A stretch of DNA of 64,000 nucleotides from Escarpia spicata (lineage: Eukaryota > Annelida > Polychaeta > Sabellida > Siboglinidae), in contig OZ023207.1 of the NCBI GenBank assembly GCA_963995525.1, forward strand, positions 36,315,792-36,379,791, read 5' to 3'. This document shows, piece after piece, positions 45,136 through 53,983 of the stretch. Numbering within the stretch: position 1 is the first letter of the stretch; every line of letters starts with the position of its first letter. A model generated the notes under the pieces. The model did no database searches. It worked only from the letters and a program-made list of their open reading frames with translations, and had not been told where the DNA came from. The position numbers and the translations under genes are program-made.

Positions 45136-45149
45136 GCGCCCCCTGGCGG
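45136..45149 (-). promoter_or_regulatory. CTCF-like motif, left end
   Basis: Read on the minus strand the 14-mer CCGCCAGGGGGCGC fits the metazoan CTCF core CCASYAGRKGGCRS at 13 of 14 positions. An inverted copy lies at the other end. Binding is not shown and the host's use of CTCF is unknown. Confidence 0.35.
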
Positions 45150-45251
45150 GTACGTTAGAGGTGACGCCTCCTAACGGGGAGTGGTGTTGTAGGTGAATGC
45201 GCGTGTATGAAAGAACTAACGAAACACAAGAGTATACGAGTGCACACGTGT

Positions 45252-45257
45252 TTTATT
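45252..45257 (-). terminator. poly(A) signal AATAAA (distal), left arm
   Basis: Canonical hexamer on the minus strand, about 265 bp past the stop of the protease fragment and in the same direction. Confidence 0.5.
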
Positions 45258-45285
45258 GATGAAAGATACAAGCGTGAAACCGTGT

Positions 45286-45291
45286 TTTATT
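45286..45291 (-). terminator. poly(A) signal AATAAA (proximal), left arm
   Basis: Canonical hexamer on the minus strand, about 230 bp downstream of the protease stop codon. Together with the second signal 34 bp further on it suggests a genuine transcript 3' end. Confidence 0.5.
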
Positions 45292-45307
45292 AAACGAAGT
45301 GCATCAA

Positions 45308-45467
45308 GACTTGTGGGTGAGTGAACACCGCGACAGAGGTCGTGAGCTTAGGGGTCAATACGACCACGCCAGCGGCTCGTGGGATGATGGTATACGACTT
45401 ACGGGTGAGTGAACACCGCGTCAGAGGCCGTGAGCTTACGGGTGTGTGACCACCGCGCCATAGGCTC
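45308..45467. repeat. 88-bp direct repeats, left arm
   Basis: About 1.8 copies of an 88-bp unit. The best-matching 47-bp parts are 45308-45354 and 45396-45442, both containing the reverse complement of GCGGTGTTCACTCACCC. Located between the protease fragment and the poly(A) signals, so in the 3' untranslated part of any transcript. Confidence 0.75.
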
Positions 45468-45522
45468 GAATCGTTAATGACGATGATGATGATGATAACA
45501 CCTGTTCGTTAATGAAACACGG

Positions 45523-45777
45523 TTATTGCAGTTGTTTAAGCCAATCGAATACACGGCAATCGTTTGCTATCAGATCAGTGCCGAAACCTTTTACGAAATC
45601 CTTCATGACAACTCCACGACATCGAAACATGAGATAAGCAACACAGTATTGTCCACAAACGTTAGACACGGGACTCTGTAGTCTCTTAGAATTATGAGTC
45701 CACGTTACACAATGTTTATTCAAGAAGCGACAAAACTCGACGTGTTGCGGCGGCAGACCGTACGAGCAGAGAAACCA
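45523..45777 (-). pseudogene. adenain-like cysteine protease, C-terminal fragment (left copy)
   Basis: Inverted copy of the fragment at 57821-58075, with no differences noticed within it. It shows NSKRLQSPVSNVCGQYC, which carries the oxyanion-hole glutamine (LQSP) and the nucleophilic cysteine with its CGQYC context, seen in adenovirus-type and Polinton proteases. Upstream, SYGLPP corresponds to the conserved F-D-S-Y/F-G-type strand of the family. The frame closes at an in-frame TGA just before this point. The N-terminal half with catalytic His and Asp/Glu is missing, so this is a remnant or a terminal exon rather than a whole enzyme (family members are about 200 residues). The stop codon is 522 bp from the element end. 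Confidence 0.72.
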
Positions 45778-45904
45778 TCATCATCATCATCTGTCTCCGG
45801 ACACCAATTTTCGACATCCCCGTGTCCAAGGGGGCAACAGGGTTGGGGTCAACCCAAGGGTTTGGAGGATCAAACTGGTCCCGTGTCCTCAGCAGTTCAG
45901 CCAT
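45716..45904 (-). CDS. small hypothetical ORF (MAELLRTRDQ...), left copy
   Basis: Sixty-two codons from an ATG in good context (G at -3 and +4), ending in an overlap with the protease fragment in another frame. The first 38 residues have ordinary protein composition (MAELLRTRDQFDPPNPW...) and are followed by five Met codons from an ATG repeat. It differs from the right-arm copy by one replacement, Asn for Asp, at 45844. In the same open frame upstream, Lys replaces Glu at 45943. Both known arm differences here change an amino acid, giving no sign of purifying selection. No family recognised. Confidence 0.3.
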   Translation of the reverse strand: MAELLRTRDQFDPPNPWVDPNPVAPLDTGMSKIGVRRQMMMMMVSLLVRSAAATRRVLSLLE

Positions 45905-46111
45905 GACGATACAGAAAGCACATTCGTGGTAGTCGCGGAGTTTTTCTTCTCTGGAACATATATGAAAGATAAGAATGGACTATGACACAATATGTAGACA
46001 TCGCCTGACGCGATCGGTAACCAGACACCGCGTAGCTAGCCGAAACGACAAGAGGGCAGGCTAGGTCAACATACGCATAGATAAGAAAGGACTGTGACAC
46101 AACATGTATAT

Positions 46112-46176
46112 AGTTTTGTTAGGTTTATATACGCAAATCCGATAGAGGCGTTATGTCTTTTCAATCACGAGACAGT
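46112..46176 (-). promoter_or_regulatory. TATA promoter module, proximal copy, left arm
   Basis: 65-bp module with TATATAAA at 46124-46131 (minus strand), reading toward the protease fragment. It is a direct repeat of 46801-46865, one base apart near the TATA box, 689 bp away. Confidence 0.5.
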
Positions 46177-46280
46177 GCAAAAACACGAGAAGGGACAAGA
46201 CAAGCTCAAGCACAGTACACACTAGCTGAGAAGGAGGTAAAGAAAGCCACCAAAAGAGATTTGACAAGATCAAGCACAGA

Positions 46281-46619
46281 AGGGAGACAGAGGGGGGTAG
46301 GAAGGCAGAGAAGGCGAGGAAAGAGAGGAGAGGGAGACAGAGGAGAATAGGAAGGCAGAGGAGGCGAAGAAAGATAGGAGAGGGAGACAGAGAAGGATAG
46401 GAAGGCAGAGAAGGCGAGGGAAGTGAGGAGAGGGAGACGAGGAGGATAGGAAGGCAGAGAAGGGAGGGAAGAGAGGAGAGGTAGACAGTGGAGGATAGGA
46501 AGGCAGAGAAGGCGAGGAAGAGAGGAGTGGGAGATAAGGGAGGATAGGAAAGCAGAGAAGGCGAGGAAAGAGAGGAGAGGGAGACAGAGGAGGATAGGAA
46601 GGCAGAGAAGGCGAGGAAA
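46281..46619. repeat. homopurine minisatellite, 49-50-bp unit, left arm
   Basis: Seven copies of a purine-only unit marked by GGAAGGCAGAG at about 46300, 46350, 46400, 46449, 46498, 46547 and 46597. On the minus strand it is a long polypyrimidine tract ending close to a fitting 3' splice site (CCTCCTTCTCAG, AG at 46226-46227). Such mirror-like purine tracts can form triplex DNA. The Leu/Ser/Pro-rich ORFs over it are artefacts of the repeat. Confidence 0.9.
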
Positions 46620-46669
46620 TACTTGGGAGATCAAGCATATGTCAAGCGATAAAATACAAAGTTTGCAGC

Positions 46670-46738
46670 ACTTACTTATTGGAGACGTATAATATTCATC
46701 TTGTCCTCGGGACATGCCTTGTCGTGAGCGCTCGCCAT
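46670..46738 (-). CDS. candidate 5' exon with GTAAGT donor, left copy
   Basis: Same sequence as the right copy at 56860-56928: about 80 bp downstream of the distal TATA box, an ATG opens a 20-codon frame (MASAHDKACPEDK...) closing with TAA directly before a consensus donor GTAAGT. A second ATG in another frame (MSRGQDEYYTSPI...) runs through the donor without a stop and could be the coding frame if splicing occurs. Speculative. Confidence 0.25.
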
Positions 46739-46800
46739 CTTCAGCAGTCGGAGTGAAGTTGCGTTGTTCGAAGTCGGTAGAAAGTAATATGCTCCACTAG

Positions 46801-46865
46801 AGTTTTGTTAGGTTTATATACGCAAACCCGATAGAGGCGTTATGTCTTTTAAATCACGAGACAGT
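46801..46865 (-). promoter_or_regulatory. TATA promoter module, distal copy, left arm
   Basis: TATATAAA at 46813-46820 on the minus strand within a 65-bp module duplicated at 46112-46176. The pair brackets the homopurine tract and both read outward. Confidence 0.5.
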
Positions 46866-46905
46866 ACAGACAATGGAGTCACGAGTTGAACTCTGCTCAC
46901 TGCCC

Positions 46906-47080
46906 GTGCTCGTTAGCGGGTGCAATATGAGATAAGCCGCGTGCCTCGACACTCACGAGAAGCCACTACGCTACGTCCATCCATACACGTGTTCCAACTT
47001 CCAACAGTTTACTTACCACAATTCTCATTCTTCAAACTGTCATATACATCTTGTGTCACAGGTGCTCGTTAGCGGGTGCA
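46906..47080. repeat. 19-bp direct repeat pair, left arm
   Basis: The 19-mer TGCACCCGCTAACGAGCAC (minus strand) occurs at 46906-46924 and 47062-47080, 156 bp apart. The outer copy adjoins the first unit of the 34-bp minisatellite. Nothing else is recognisable in this interval. Confidence 0.8.
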
Positions 47081-50000
47081 TTCCGTACATGGTCTAGCCT
47101 GTTACATGTCTCCCTTCCATACATGGTATAGTTTGTTACATGTTTGCCTTCCATACATGGTCTAGCCTGTTACAGGTCTACCTTCCATACATGGACTAGC
47201 TTGTTACATGTTTGCCTTCCATACATGGTCTAGCCTCTTACATGTTTCCCTTCCATACATGGTCTAGCTTGTTACATGTTGACCTTCCATACATGGACTA
47301 GCTTGTCACATGTTTGCCTTCCATACATGGTCTACCTTGTTACATGTTTGCCATCCATACATGGTCTAGCCTGTTACATGTTTGCCTTTCGTTCATGGTC
47401 TAGTTTGTTACATGTTGACCTTCCATACATGGACTAGCATGTTACATGTTTGCCTTCCATGCACGGTCTACCTTGTTACATATTTGTCTTTCATACATGG
47501 ACTAGCTTGCTACATGTTTGCCTTCTGTACATGGTCTACCTTGTTACATGTCTGCCTTCCATACATGGTCTACCTTGTTACATGTCTGCCTTCTGTACAT
47601 GGTCTACCTTGTTACATGTCTGCCTTCCATACATGGACTAGCTTGTTACCTGTTTGCTATCCATACATGGTCGAGCTTGTTACATGTTTGCCTTCCATAC
47701 ACGGACTAGCTTGTTACGTGTTTGCCTTCTATACATGGTCTGGCTTGTTACATGTCTGCCTTCCATACATGGTCTAACTTGCTACATGTCTGCCTTCCAT
47801 ATATGGTCTAACTTGTGACATGTTTGCCTTCCATACATGGTCTAGCCTGTTACATGGTTGCCTTTCGTTCATGGTCTAGTTTGTTACATGTTGACCTTCC
47901 ATACATGGACTAGCATGTTACATGTTTGCCTTCCATGCACGGTCTACCTTGTTACATATTTGTCTTTCATACATGGACTAGCTTGCTACATGTTTGCCTT
48001 CTGTACATGGTCTACCTTGTTACATGTCTGCCTTCCATACATGGACTAGCTTGTTACCTGTTTGCTATCCATACATGGTCGAGCTTGTTACATGTTTGCC
48101 TTCCATACACGGACTAGCTTGTTACGTGTTTGCCTTCTATACATGGTCTGGCTTGTTACATGTCTGCCTTCCATACATGGTCTAACTTGCTACATGTCTG
48201 CCTTCCATATATGGTCTAACTTGTGACATGTTTGCCTTCCATACATGGTCTAGCTTGTTACATGGTTGCCTTCCATACATGATCTAGCTTGTTACATGTC
48301 TGCCTTCCATACATGGTCTAGCTTGTTACATGTCTGCCTTCCATACATGGTCTAGTCTGTTACATGACTGCCTTTCGTACATGGATTAGCTTGTTACATG
48401 TTGGCCTTCCGTACATGGTCTAGCTTGTTACAAGTTTGCCTTCCATACATGGTCGAGCTTGTTACATGTTTGCCTTCCGTACATGGTCTAGCTTGTTACA
48501 TGTCTACCTTCCATACATGGACTAGCTTGATACCTGTTTGCCTTCCATACATGGTCTAGCCTGTTACATGTTTCCCTTCCATACATGGTCTAGCTTGTTA
48601 CATGTTGACCTTCCATACATGGACTAGCTTGTCACATGTTTGCCTTCCATACATGGTCTACCTTGTTACATGTTTGCCATCCATACATGGTCTAGCCTGT
48701 TACATGTTTGCCTTTCGTTCATGGTCTAGTTTGTTACATGTTGACCTTCCATACATGGACTAGCATGTTACATGTTTGCCTTCCATGCACGGTCTACCTT
48801 GTTACATATTTGTCTTTCATACATGGACTAGCTTGCTACATGTTTGCCTTCTGTACATGGTCTACCTTGTTACATGTCTGCCTTCCATACATGGTCTACC
48901 TTGTTACATGTCTGCCTTCTGTACATGGTCTACCTTGTTACATGTCTGCCTTCCATACATGGACTAGCTTGTTACCTGTTTGCTATCCATACATGGTCGA
49001 GCTTGTTACATGTTTGCCTTCCATACACGGACTAGCTTGTTACGTGTTTGCCTTCTATACATGGTCTGGCTTGTTACATGTCTGCCTTCCATACATGGTC
49101 TAACTTGCTACATGTCTGCCTTCCATATATGGTCTAACTTGTGACATGTTTGCCTTCCATACATGGTCTAGCCTGTTACATGTTTGCCTTTCGTTCATGG
49201 TCTAGTTTGTTACATGTTGACCTTCCATACATGGACTAGCATGTTACATGTTTGCCTTCCATGCACGGTCTACCTTGTTACATATTTGTCTTTCATACAT
49301 GGACTAGCTTGCTACATGTTTGCCTTCTGTACATGGTCTACCTTGTTACATGTCTGCCTTCCATACATGGACTAGCTTGTTACCTGTTTGCTATCCATAC
49401 ATGGTCGAGCTTGTTACATGTTTGCCTTCCATACACGGACTAGCTTGTTACGTGTTAGCCTTCTATACATGGTCTGGCTTGTTACATGTCTGCCTTCCAT
49501 ACATGGTCTAACTTGCTACATGTCTGCCTTCCATATATGGTCTAACTTGTGACATGTTTGCCTTCCATACATGGTCTAGCTTGTTACATGGTTGCCTTCC
49601 ATACATGATCTAGCTTGTTACATGTCTGCCTTCCATACATGGTCTAGCTTGTTACATGTCTGCCTTCCATACATGGTCTAGTCTGTTACATGACTGCCTT
49701 TCGTACATGGATTAGCTTGTTACATGTTGGCCTTCCGTACATGGTCTAGCTTGTTACAAGTTTGCCTTCCATACATGGTCGAGCTTGTTACATGTTTGCC
49801 TTCCGTACATGGTCTAGCTTGTTACATGTCTACCTTCCATACATGGACTAGCTTGATACCTGTTTGCTATCCATACATGGACTAGCTTTTTACATGTTGG
49901 CCTTCCGTACATGGTCTAGCTTGTTACAAGTTTGCCTTCCATACATGGTCTAGCTTGTTACATGTTTGCCTTCCGTACATGGTCTTGCTTGTTACACGTC

Positions 50001-50569
50001 TGCCTTCCATACATGGACTAGCTTGTTACCTGTTTGGTATCCACACATGGTCTAGCTTGTTACATGTTTACCTTCCATACACGGACTAGCTTGTTACATG
50101 TTTGCCTTCCATACATGGTCTGGCTTGTTACATGTCTGCCTTCCATACATGGTCTAGCTTGCTACATGTCTGCCTTCCATACATGATCTAACTTGTGACA
50201 TGTTTGCCTTCCATACACGGACTAGCTTGTTACATGTTTGCCTTCCGTACATGGTTTAGTTTGTTACATGTCTGCCTTCCATATATGGTCTAGCTTGTTA
50301 CATGTTTGCCTTTCATACATGATCTAGCCTGTTACATGTCTGCCTTCCGTACATGGACTAGCTTGTTACATGTTGGTCTTCCGTACACGGTCTAGCTTGT
50401 TACATGTATACCTTCCGTACATGGACTAGCTTGTTACATGTTTACCTTCCATACATGGACTAGCTTGTTACAGGTCTGCCTTTCATACATGGTCTAGCTT
50501 GTTACAAGTTTGCCTTCCGTACATGAACTAGCTTGTTACATGTTTGCCTTCCATATATGGTCTAGCTTG
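47081..50569. repeat. 34-bp minisatellite, left arm (about 102 units)
   Basis: Unit close to CCATACATGGTCTAGCTTGT followed by TACATGTTTGCCTT (34 bp). Variants alternate (GGTCTA/GGACTA, TTTG/TCTG/TTGA). All 63- to 131-codon frames in it arise because 34 is not a multiple of 3 and stops are rare in the unit. They are periodic Cys/Tyr/Leu-rich translations and not genes. It contains a 1326-bp internal duplication absent from the right arm. Confidence 0.97.
47225..49876. repeat. 1326-bp tandem duplication inside 34-bp array
   Basis: About 47225-48550 and 48551-49876 are nearly identical at an offset of 1326 bp (39 units). The right arm has only one copy. Copy 1 shares with the right arm the variants CTCTTAC (47230) and CATGGTTGCC (47853), while copy 2 has a private GTTAGCC (49454). 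So the duplication probably happened in this arm after the palindrome formed, or one copy was lost on the right. Confidence 0.88.
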
Positions 50570-50940
50570 GCGGAAAGTGAAGGAGCTAGTGTCTGCTCCT
50601 GAGGGGGAATTAGCCTGTCACGGGACCGACCTCCTAGTGGAAGTAGTACCACCTGGCGGGTAATGAAGGAGTAATGAGGGAATATTAAAGGCTAATTGAC
50701 GTAGACCGAGTCTGCTGATATATATCACTCTGGGCTGGAGCACCCATGGGGAAATTTTAAGATGGTGCCCGTCTCCACGTGATCTACCCCCTGGAGGAAA
50801 GAAGTGTAAGTAGTAAGGATATTTTATTTGCTATATTGTTTGTATGACTGCCAGTTTAAATGGTTATTTATTATGATGCCTAAAAATTGAAACTGATGAC
50901 ACATTCATTCTGTCATGCATTGTCCGAAATGTCATGTCTC
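50570..50940. other. non-repetitive segment, left arm
   Basis: 371 bp of single-copy sequence between the two minisatellites, mirrored at 53984-54354. On the minus strand it holds candidate exon B with its polypyrimidine acceptor. On the plus strand there is a TATATATC stretch (50717-50724) and a GTAAGT at about 50808, so a promoter/5' exon reading inward is an alternative. Confidence 0.6.
50725..50790 (-). CDS. candidate terminal exon B, left copy
   Basis: Inverted copy of 54134-54199; see that entry. Reads GVDHVETGTILKFPHGC and closes with TGA, behind the acceptor CTTCTTTCCTCCAG. No family recognised. Confidence 0.3.
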   Translation of the reverse strand, partial: GVDHVETGTILKFPHGCSSPE

Positions 50941-51888
50941 CCTTGTAACACTTTGTCGTGATTGCCCAAAGACACACCACTCCCATGTAACACTTTGTGT
51001 CACTATTGCCCAAAGACCTCCACTCCAATATAACACTTTGTGTCACTATTGCCCAAAGACCCACTCCCATGTAACCTTTGTGACTATTGTCCAAAGTCCC
51101 CCACTCGAATGTAACACTTTGTGTCACTATTGACCAAAGTCCCCCACTCCCATGTAACCTTTGTCACTATTGCCCAAAGACCCCCACTCCCATGTAACAC
51201 TTTGTCACTATTGTCCAAAGACCCCACCCCCATGTAACACTGTCACTATTACCCAAAGACCCACACTCCCATGTAACACGTTGTCACTATTGCCCAAAGA
51301 CCCCCACTCCCATGTACCACTTTGTCACTATTGCCCAAAGACCCCACCCCCATGTAACACTGTCACTATTGCCCAAAGACCCACACTCCCATGTAACACG
51401 TTGTCACTATTGCCCAAAGACCCCCACTCCCATGTACCACTTTGTCACTATTGCCCAAAGACCCCCACTCCCCCTTGTCACTATTGACCAAAGACCCCCA
51501 CTCCCATGTAACACTGTCACTATTGCCCAAAGACCCACACTCCCATATAACACTTTGTTACAAGACCCCCACTCCCATGTACCACTATGTCACTATTGCC
51601 CAAAGACCCCCACTCCCAAGTAACACGTTGTCACTATTGCCCAAAGACCCCCACTCCCATGTACCACTTTGTCACTATTGCCCAAAGACCCCCACTCTCA
51701 TGTAACACTTTGTCACAAGACCCCCACTCCCATGTACCACTATGTCACTATTGCTCAAAGACCCCCAATTCCATGTAACACTTTGTCACAAGACCCCCAC
51801 TCCCATGTAACACTTTGTCACAAGACCCCCACTCCCACGTAACACTTTGCCACAAGACCCCCATTCCTATGTAACACTTCGTCACATC
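50941..51888. repeat. 41-bp minisatellite, left arm
   Basis: Unit close to CACTATTGCCCAAAGACCCC + CACTCCCATGTAACACTTTGT (41 bp) with shortened forms lacking the CACTATTGCC part, especially near the inner end. ORFs of 63-108 codons (Pro/His/Leu-rich) on this strand are periodic artefacts. It would lie inside an intron if the flanking candidate exons are real. Confidence 0.95.
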
Positions 51889-51951
51889 ACCAGTGTGACA
51901 TACTTTATGGCTGCCCCCTGTGTATAAGAACCATCACATGACACGACTCAC

Positions 51952-52031
51952 CGAGCAGCCTTCGACCTTCTCGAGAAGGAAGGCGAGGCTCTTGAGGGTG
52001 TCCTCCTCCTCTACGTCCTCCGCATCCTCTA
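51952..52031 (-). CDS. candidate internal exon A, left copy
   Basis: Inverted copy of 52893-52972; see that entry. Acidic start followed by TLKSLAFLLEKVEGCS, between TTGCAG acceptor and GTGAGT donor. No family recognised. Confidence 0.35.
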
Positions 52032-52047
52032 CTGCAACACCAAGGCA

Positions 52048-52292
52048 CTACATCACAACACAGCATCACATCACATCACAACACCACATCACATCCTCCA
52101 GTACAATACCACAGCACAGCATCACATCACCACTACATCACATCAATACATGATTACATCACAATACAGCATCACTACATCACAACATAGCATATCATCT
52201 CATCGCATCACTACATCATATCATCTCATCACATTCACTACATCATATCATCTCATCACTACATCACATCATCTCATCACATCACTACATCA
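52048..52292. repeat. ATCAC/TACATCAC microsatellite, left arm
   Basis: Irregular CATCA- and TACATCACAT-type short repeats, running into a (TGTA)n stretch up to about 52318. Mirrored at 52632-52876. No gene. Confidence 0.9.
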
Positions 52293-52317
52293 TGTATGTA
52301 TGTATGTGTATGTACGT

Positions 52318-52365
52318 ATTTTGTGAGTTCTACTATCAAAAGAGTGACATTTTGTGAGTTCTACT
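52318..52365. repeat. 17-bp direct repeat near apex, left arm
   Basis: ATTTTGTGAGTTCTACT at 52318-52334 and 52349-52365, separated by 14 bp. Mirrored at 52559-52606. Confidence 0.8.
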
Positions 52366-52383
52366 GTGGTGTCCTAGCCTTAC

Positions 52384-52540
52384 ACGCATGCACGCACCCA
52401 TGCACCCACCCACCGTCGCCGTCCCCACCCGCCCTCGCCGCCGCAGAGGCGGCGCGCGCGCGCCGCCCTTCCCTGAAGGGCGGCGGCGAGGGCGGGTGGG
52501 GACGGCGACGGTGGGTGGGTGCATGGGTGCGTGCATGCGT
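52384..52540. other. GC-rich branched hairpin apex of the palindrome
   Basis: The axis of the giant palindrome is at 52462. The last paired bases are G52443:C52481. The 37-nt interior is not simply a loop. It contains a perfect 20-bp palindrome GGCGGCGCGCGCGCGCCGCC (52448-52467) and a second stem, CTTC (68-71) with GAAG (75-78) around a CCT loop. A single strand would therefore fold into a long GC-rich stem crowned by two side arms (T- or Y-shape), the geometry used by hairpin telomeres. Overlapping Arg/Gly/Ala-rich frames on both strands here are compositional artefacts. Confidence 0.75.
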
Positions 52541-52631
52541 GTAAGGCTAGGACACCACAGTAGAACTCACAAAATGTCACTCTTTTGATAGTAGAACTCA
52601 CAAAATACGTACATACACATACATACATACA

Positions 52632-52876
52632 TGATGTAGTGATGTGATGAGATGATGTGATGTAGTGATGAGATGATATGATGTAGTGAATGTGATGAGA
52701 TGATATGATGTAGTGATGCGATGAGATGATATGCTATGTTGTGATGTAGTGATGCTGTATTGTGATGTAATCATGTATTGATGTGATGTAGTGGTGATGT
52801 GATGCTGTGCTGTGGTATTGTACTGGAGGATGTGATGTGGTGTTGTGATGTGATGTGATGCTGTGTTGTGATGTAG
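52632..52876. repeat. GATGT/GTGATGTA microsatellite, right arm
   Basis: Inverted copy of 52048-52292. It ends just before the acceptor of candidate exon A. Confidence 0.9.
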
Positions 52877-52892
52877 TGCCTTGGTGTTGCAG

Positions 52893-52972
52893 TAGAGGAT
52901 GCGGAGGACGTAGAGGAGGAGGACACCCTCAAGAGCCTCGCCTTCCTTCTCGAGAAGGTCGAAGGCTGCTCG
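52893..52972 (+). CDS. candidate internal exon A, right copy
   Basis: 80 bp bounded by a fitting acceptor (CTTGGTGTTGCAG, AG at 52891-52892) and a consensus donor (CG|GTGAGT at 52973). Read in phase 2 it gives 26 codons without a stop: an acidic stretch EDAEDVEEED followed by TLKSLAFLLEKVEGCS, an amphipathic helix-like segment of normal composition, unlike the repeat-derived frames around it. No exon is found upstream because the palindrome axis lies only 430 bp away, so the 5' part of the gene would have been lost when the palindrome formed. It could be a captured host exon or a part of an element gene. A second frame is also open, so coding is not proven. Not assigned to a family. Confidence 0.4.
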
Positions 52973-53035
52973 GTGAGTCGTGTCATGTGATGGTTCTTAT
53001 ACACAGGGGGCAGCCATAAAGTATGTCACACTGGT

Positions 53036-53983
53036 GATGTGACGAAGTGTTACATAGGAATGGGGGTCTTGTGGCAAAGTGTTACGTGGGAGTGGGGGTC
53101 TTGTGACAAAGTGTTACATGGGAGTGGGGGTCTTGTGACAAAGTGTTACATGGAATTGGGGGTCTTTGAGCAATAGTGACATAGTGGTACATGGGAGTGG
53201 GGGTCTTGTGACAAAGTGTTACATGAGAGTGGGGGTCTTTGGGCAATAGTGACAAAGTGGTACATGGGAGTGGGGGTCTTTGGGCAATAGTGACAACGTG
53301 TTACTTGGGAGTGGGGGTCTTTGGGCAATAGTGACATAGTGGTACATGGGAGTGGGGGTCTTGTAACAAAGTGTTATATGGGAGTGTGGGTCTTTGGGCA
53401 ATAGTGACAGTGTTACATGGGAGTGGGGGTCTTTGGTCAATAGTGACAAGGGGGAGTGGGGGTCTTTGGGCAATAGTGACAAAGTGGTACATGGGAGTGG
53501 GGGTCTTTGGGCAATAGTGACAACGTGTTACATGGGAGTGTGGGTCTTTGGGCAATAGTGACAGTGTTACATGGGGGTGGGGTCTTTGGGCAATAGTGAC
53601 AAAGTGGTACATGGGAGTGGGGGTCTTTGGGCAATAGTGACAACGTGTTACATGGGAGTGTGGGTCTTTGGGTAATAGTGACAGTGTTACATGGGGGTGG
53701 GGTCTTTGGACAATAGTGACAAAGTGTTACATGGGAGTGGGGGTCTTTGGGCAATAGTGACAAAGGTTACATGGGAGTGGGGGACTTTGGTCAATAGTGA
53801 CACAAAGTGTTACATTCGAGTGGGGGACTTTGGACAATAGTCACAAAGGTTACATGGGAGTGGGTCTTTGGGCAATAGTGACACAAAGTGTTATATTGGA
53901 GTGGAGGTCTTTGGGCAATAGTGACACAAAGTGTTACATGGGAGTGGTGTGTCTTTGGGCAATCACGACAAAGTGTTACAAGG
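53036..53983. repeat. 41-bp minisatellite, right arm
   Basis: Inverted copy of 50941-51888, with no net length change. It fills the interval between candidate exons A and B. The proline/histidine-rich frames on the minus strand are artefacts. Confidence 0.95.

Larger units (their letters stand above)
45001..45522. repeat. left terminal non-coding segment
   Basis: Terminal 522 bp beyond the protease fragment. It contains the terminus, a CTCF-like motif, the palindrome GTCACGTGAC (45105-45114), two AATAAA signals on the minus strand, tandem 88-bp repeats and an (ATG)n run. It matches 58076-58597 in inverted orientation. It likely includes the sequences recognised by the element's own integrase and replication proteins, by analogy with Polinton termini. 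Confidence 0.8.
45001..52443 (+). repeat. left arm of the giant inverted repeat
   Basis: Mirror of the right arm. Positions x and y pair as x+y=103598 outside the 34-bp minisatellite and x+y=104924 inside it. The 1326-bp change of register is a tandem duplication within the minisatellite of this arm. Apart from that the arms have no net length difference. Single-base differences noticed between arms: 45007/58591, 45844/57754, 45943/57655, 46851/56747 and 49600/55324. Confidence 0.95.

Noticed and set aside
46206..46715. 169-codon Leu/Ser/Pro-rich ORF
   Set aside because: It is the pyrimidine strand of the 49-50-bp homopurine repeat. Apart from a possible short 5' exon at its start, nothing is protein-like.
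47382..49511. Cys/Tyr/Leu-rich ORFs up to 131 codons in the 34-bp array
   Set aside because: Periodic translation of a 34-bp unit that lacks stops in several frames. Overlapping versions exist in all registers and in the mirror arm on the other strand.
51161..51778. Pro/His-rich ORFs of 63-108 codons
   Set aside because: Translation of the 41-bp minisatellite. The repeat length varies, frames shift, and no start context or conserved protein feature is present.
52296..52628. Arg/Gly/Ala-rich ORFs crossing the palindrome centre on both strands
   Set aside because: Symmetric frames produced by the GC-rich inverted repeat, with near-identical peptides on opposite strands.
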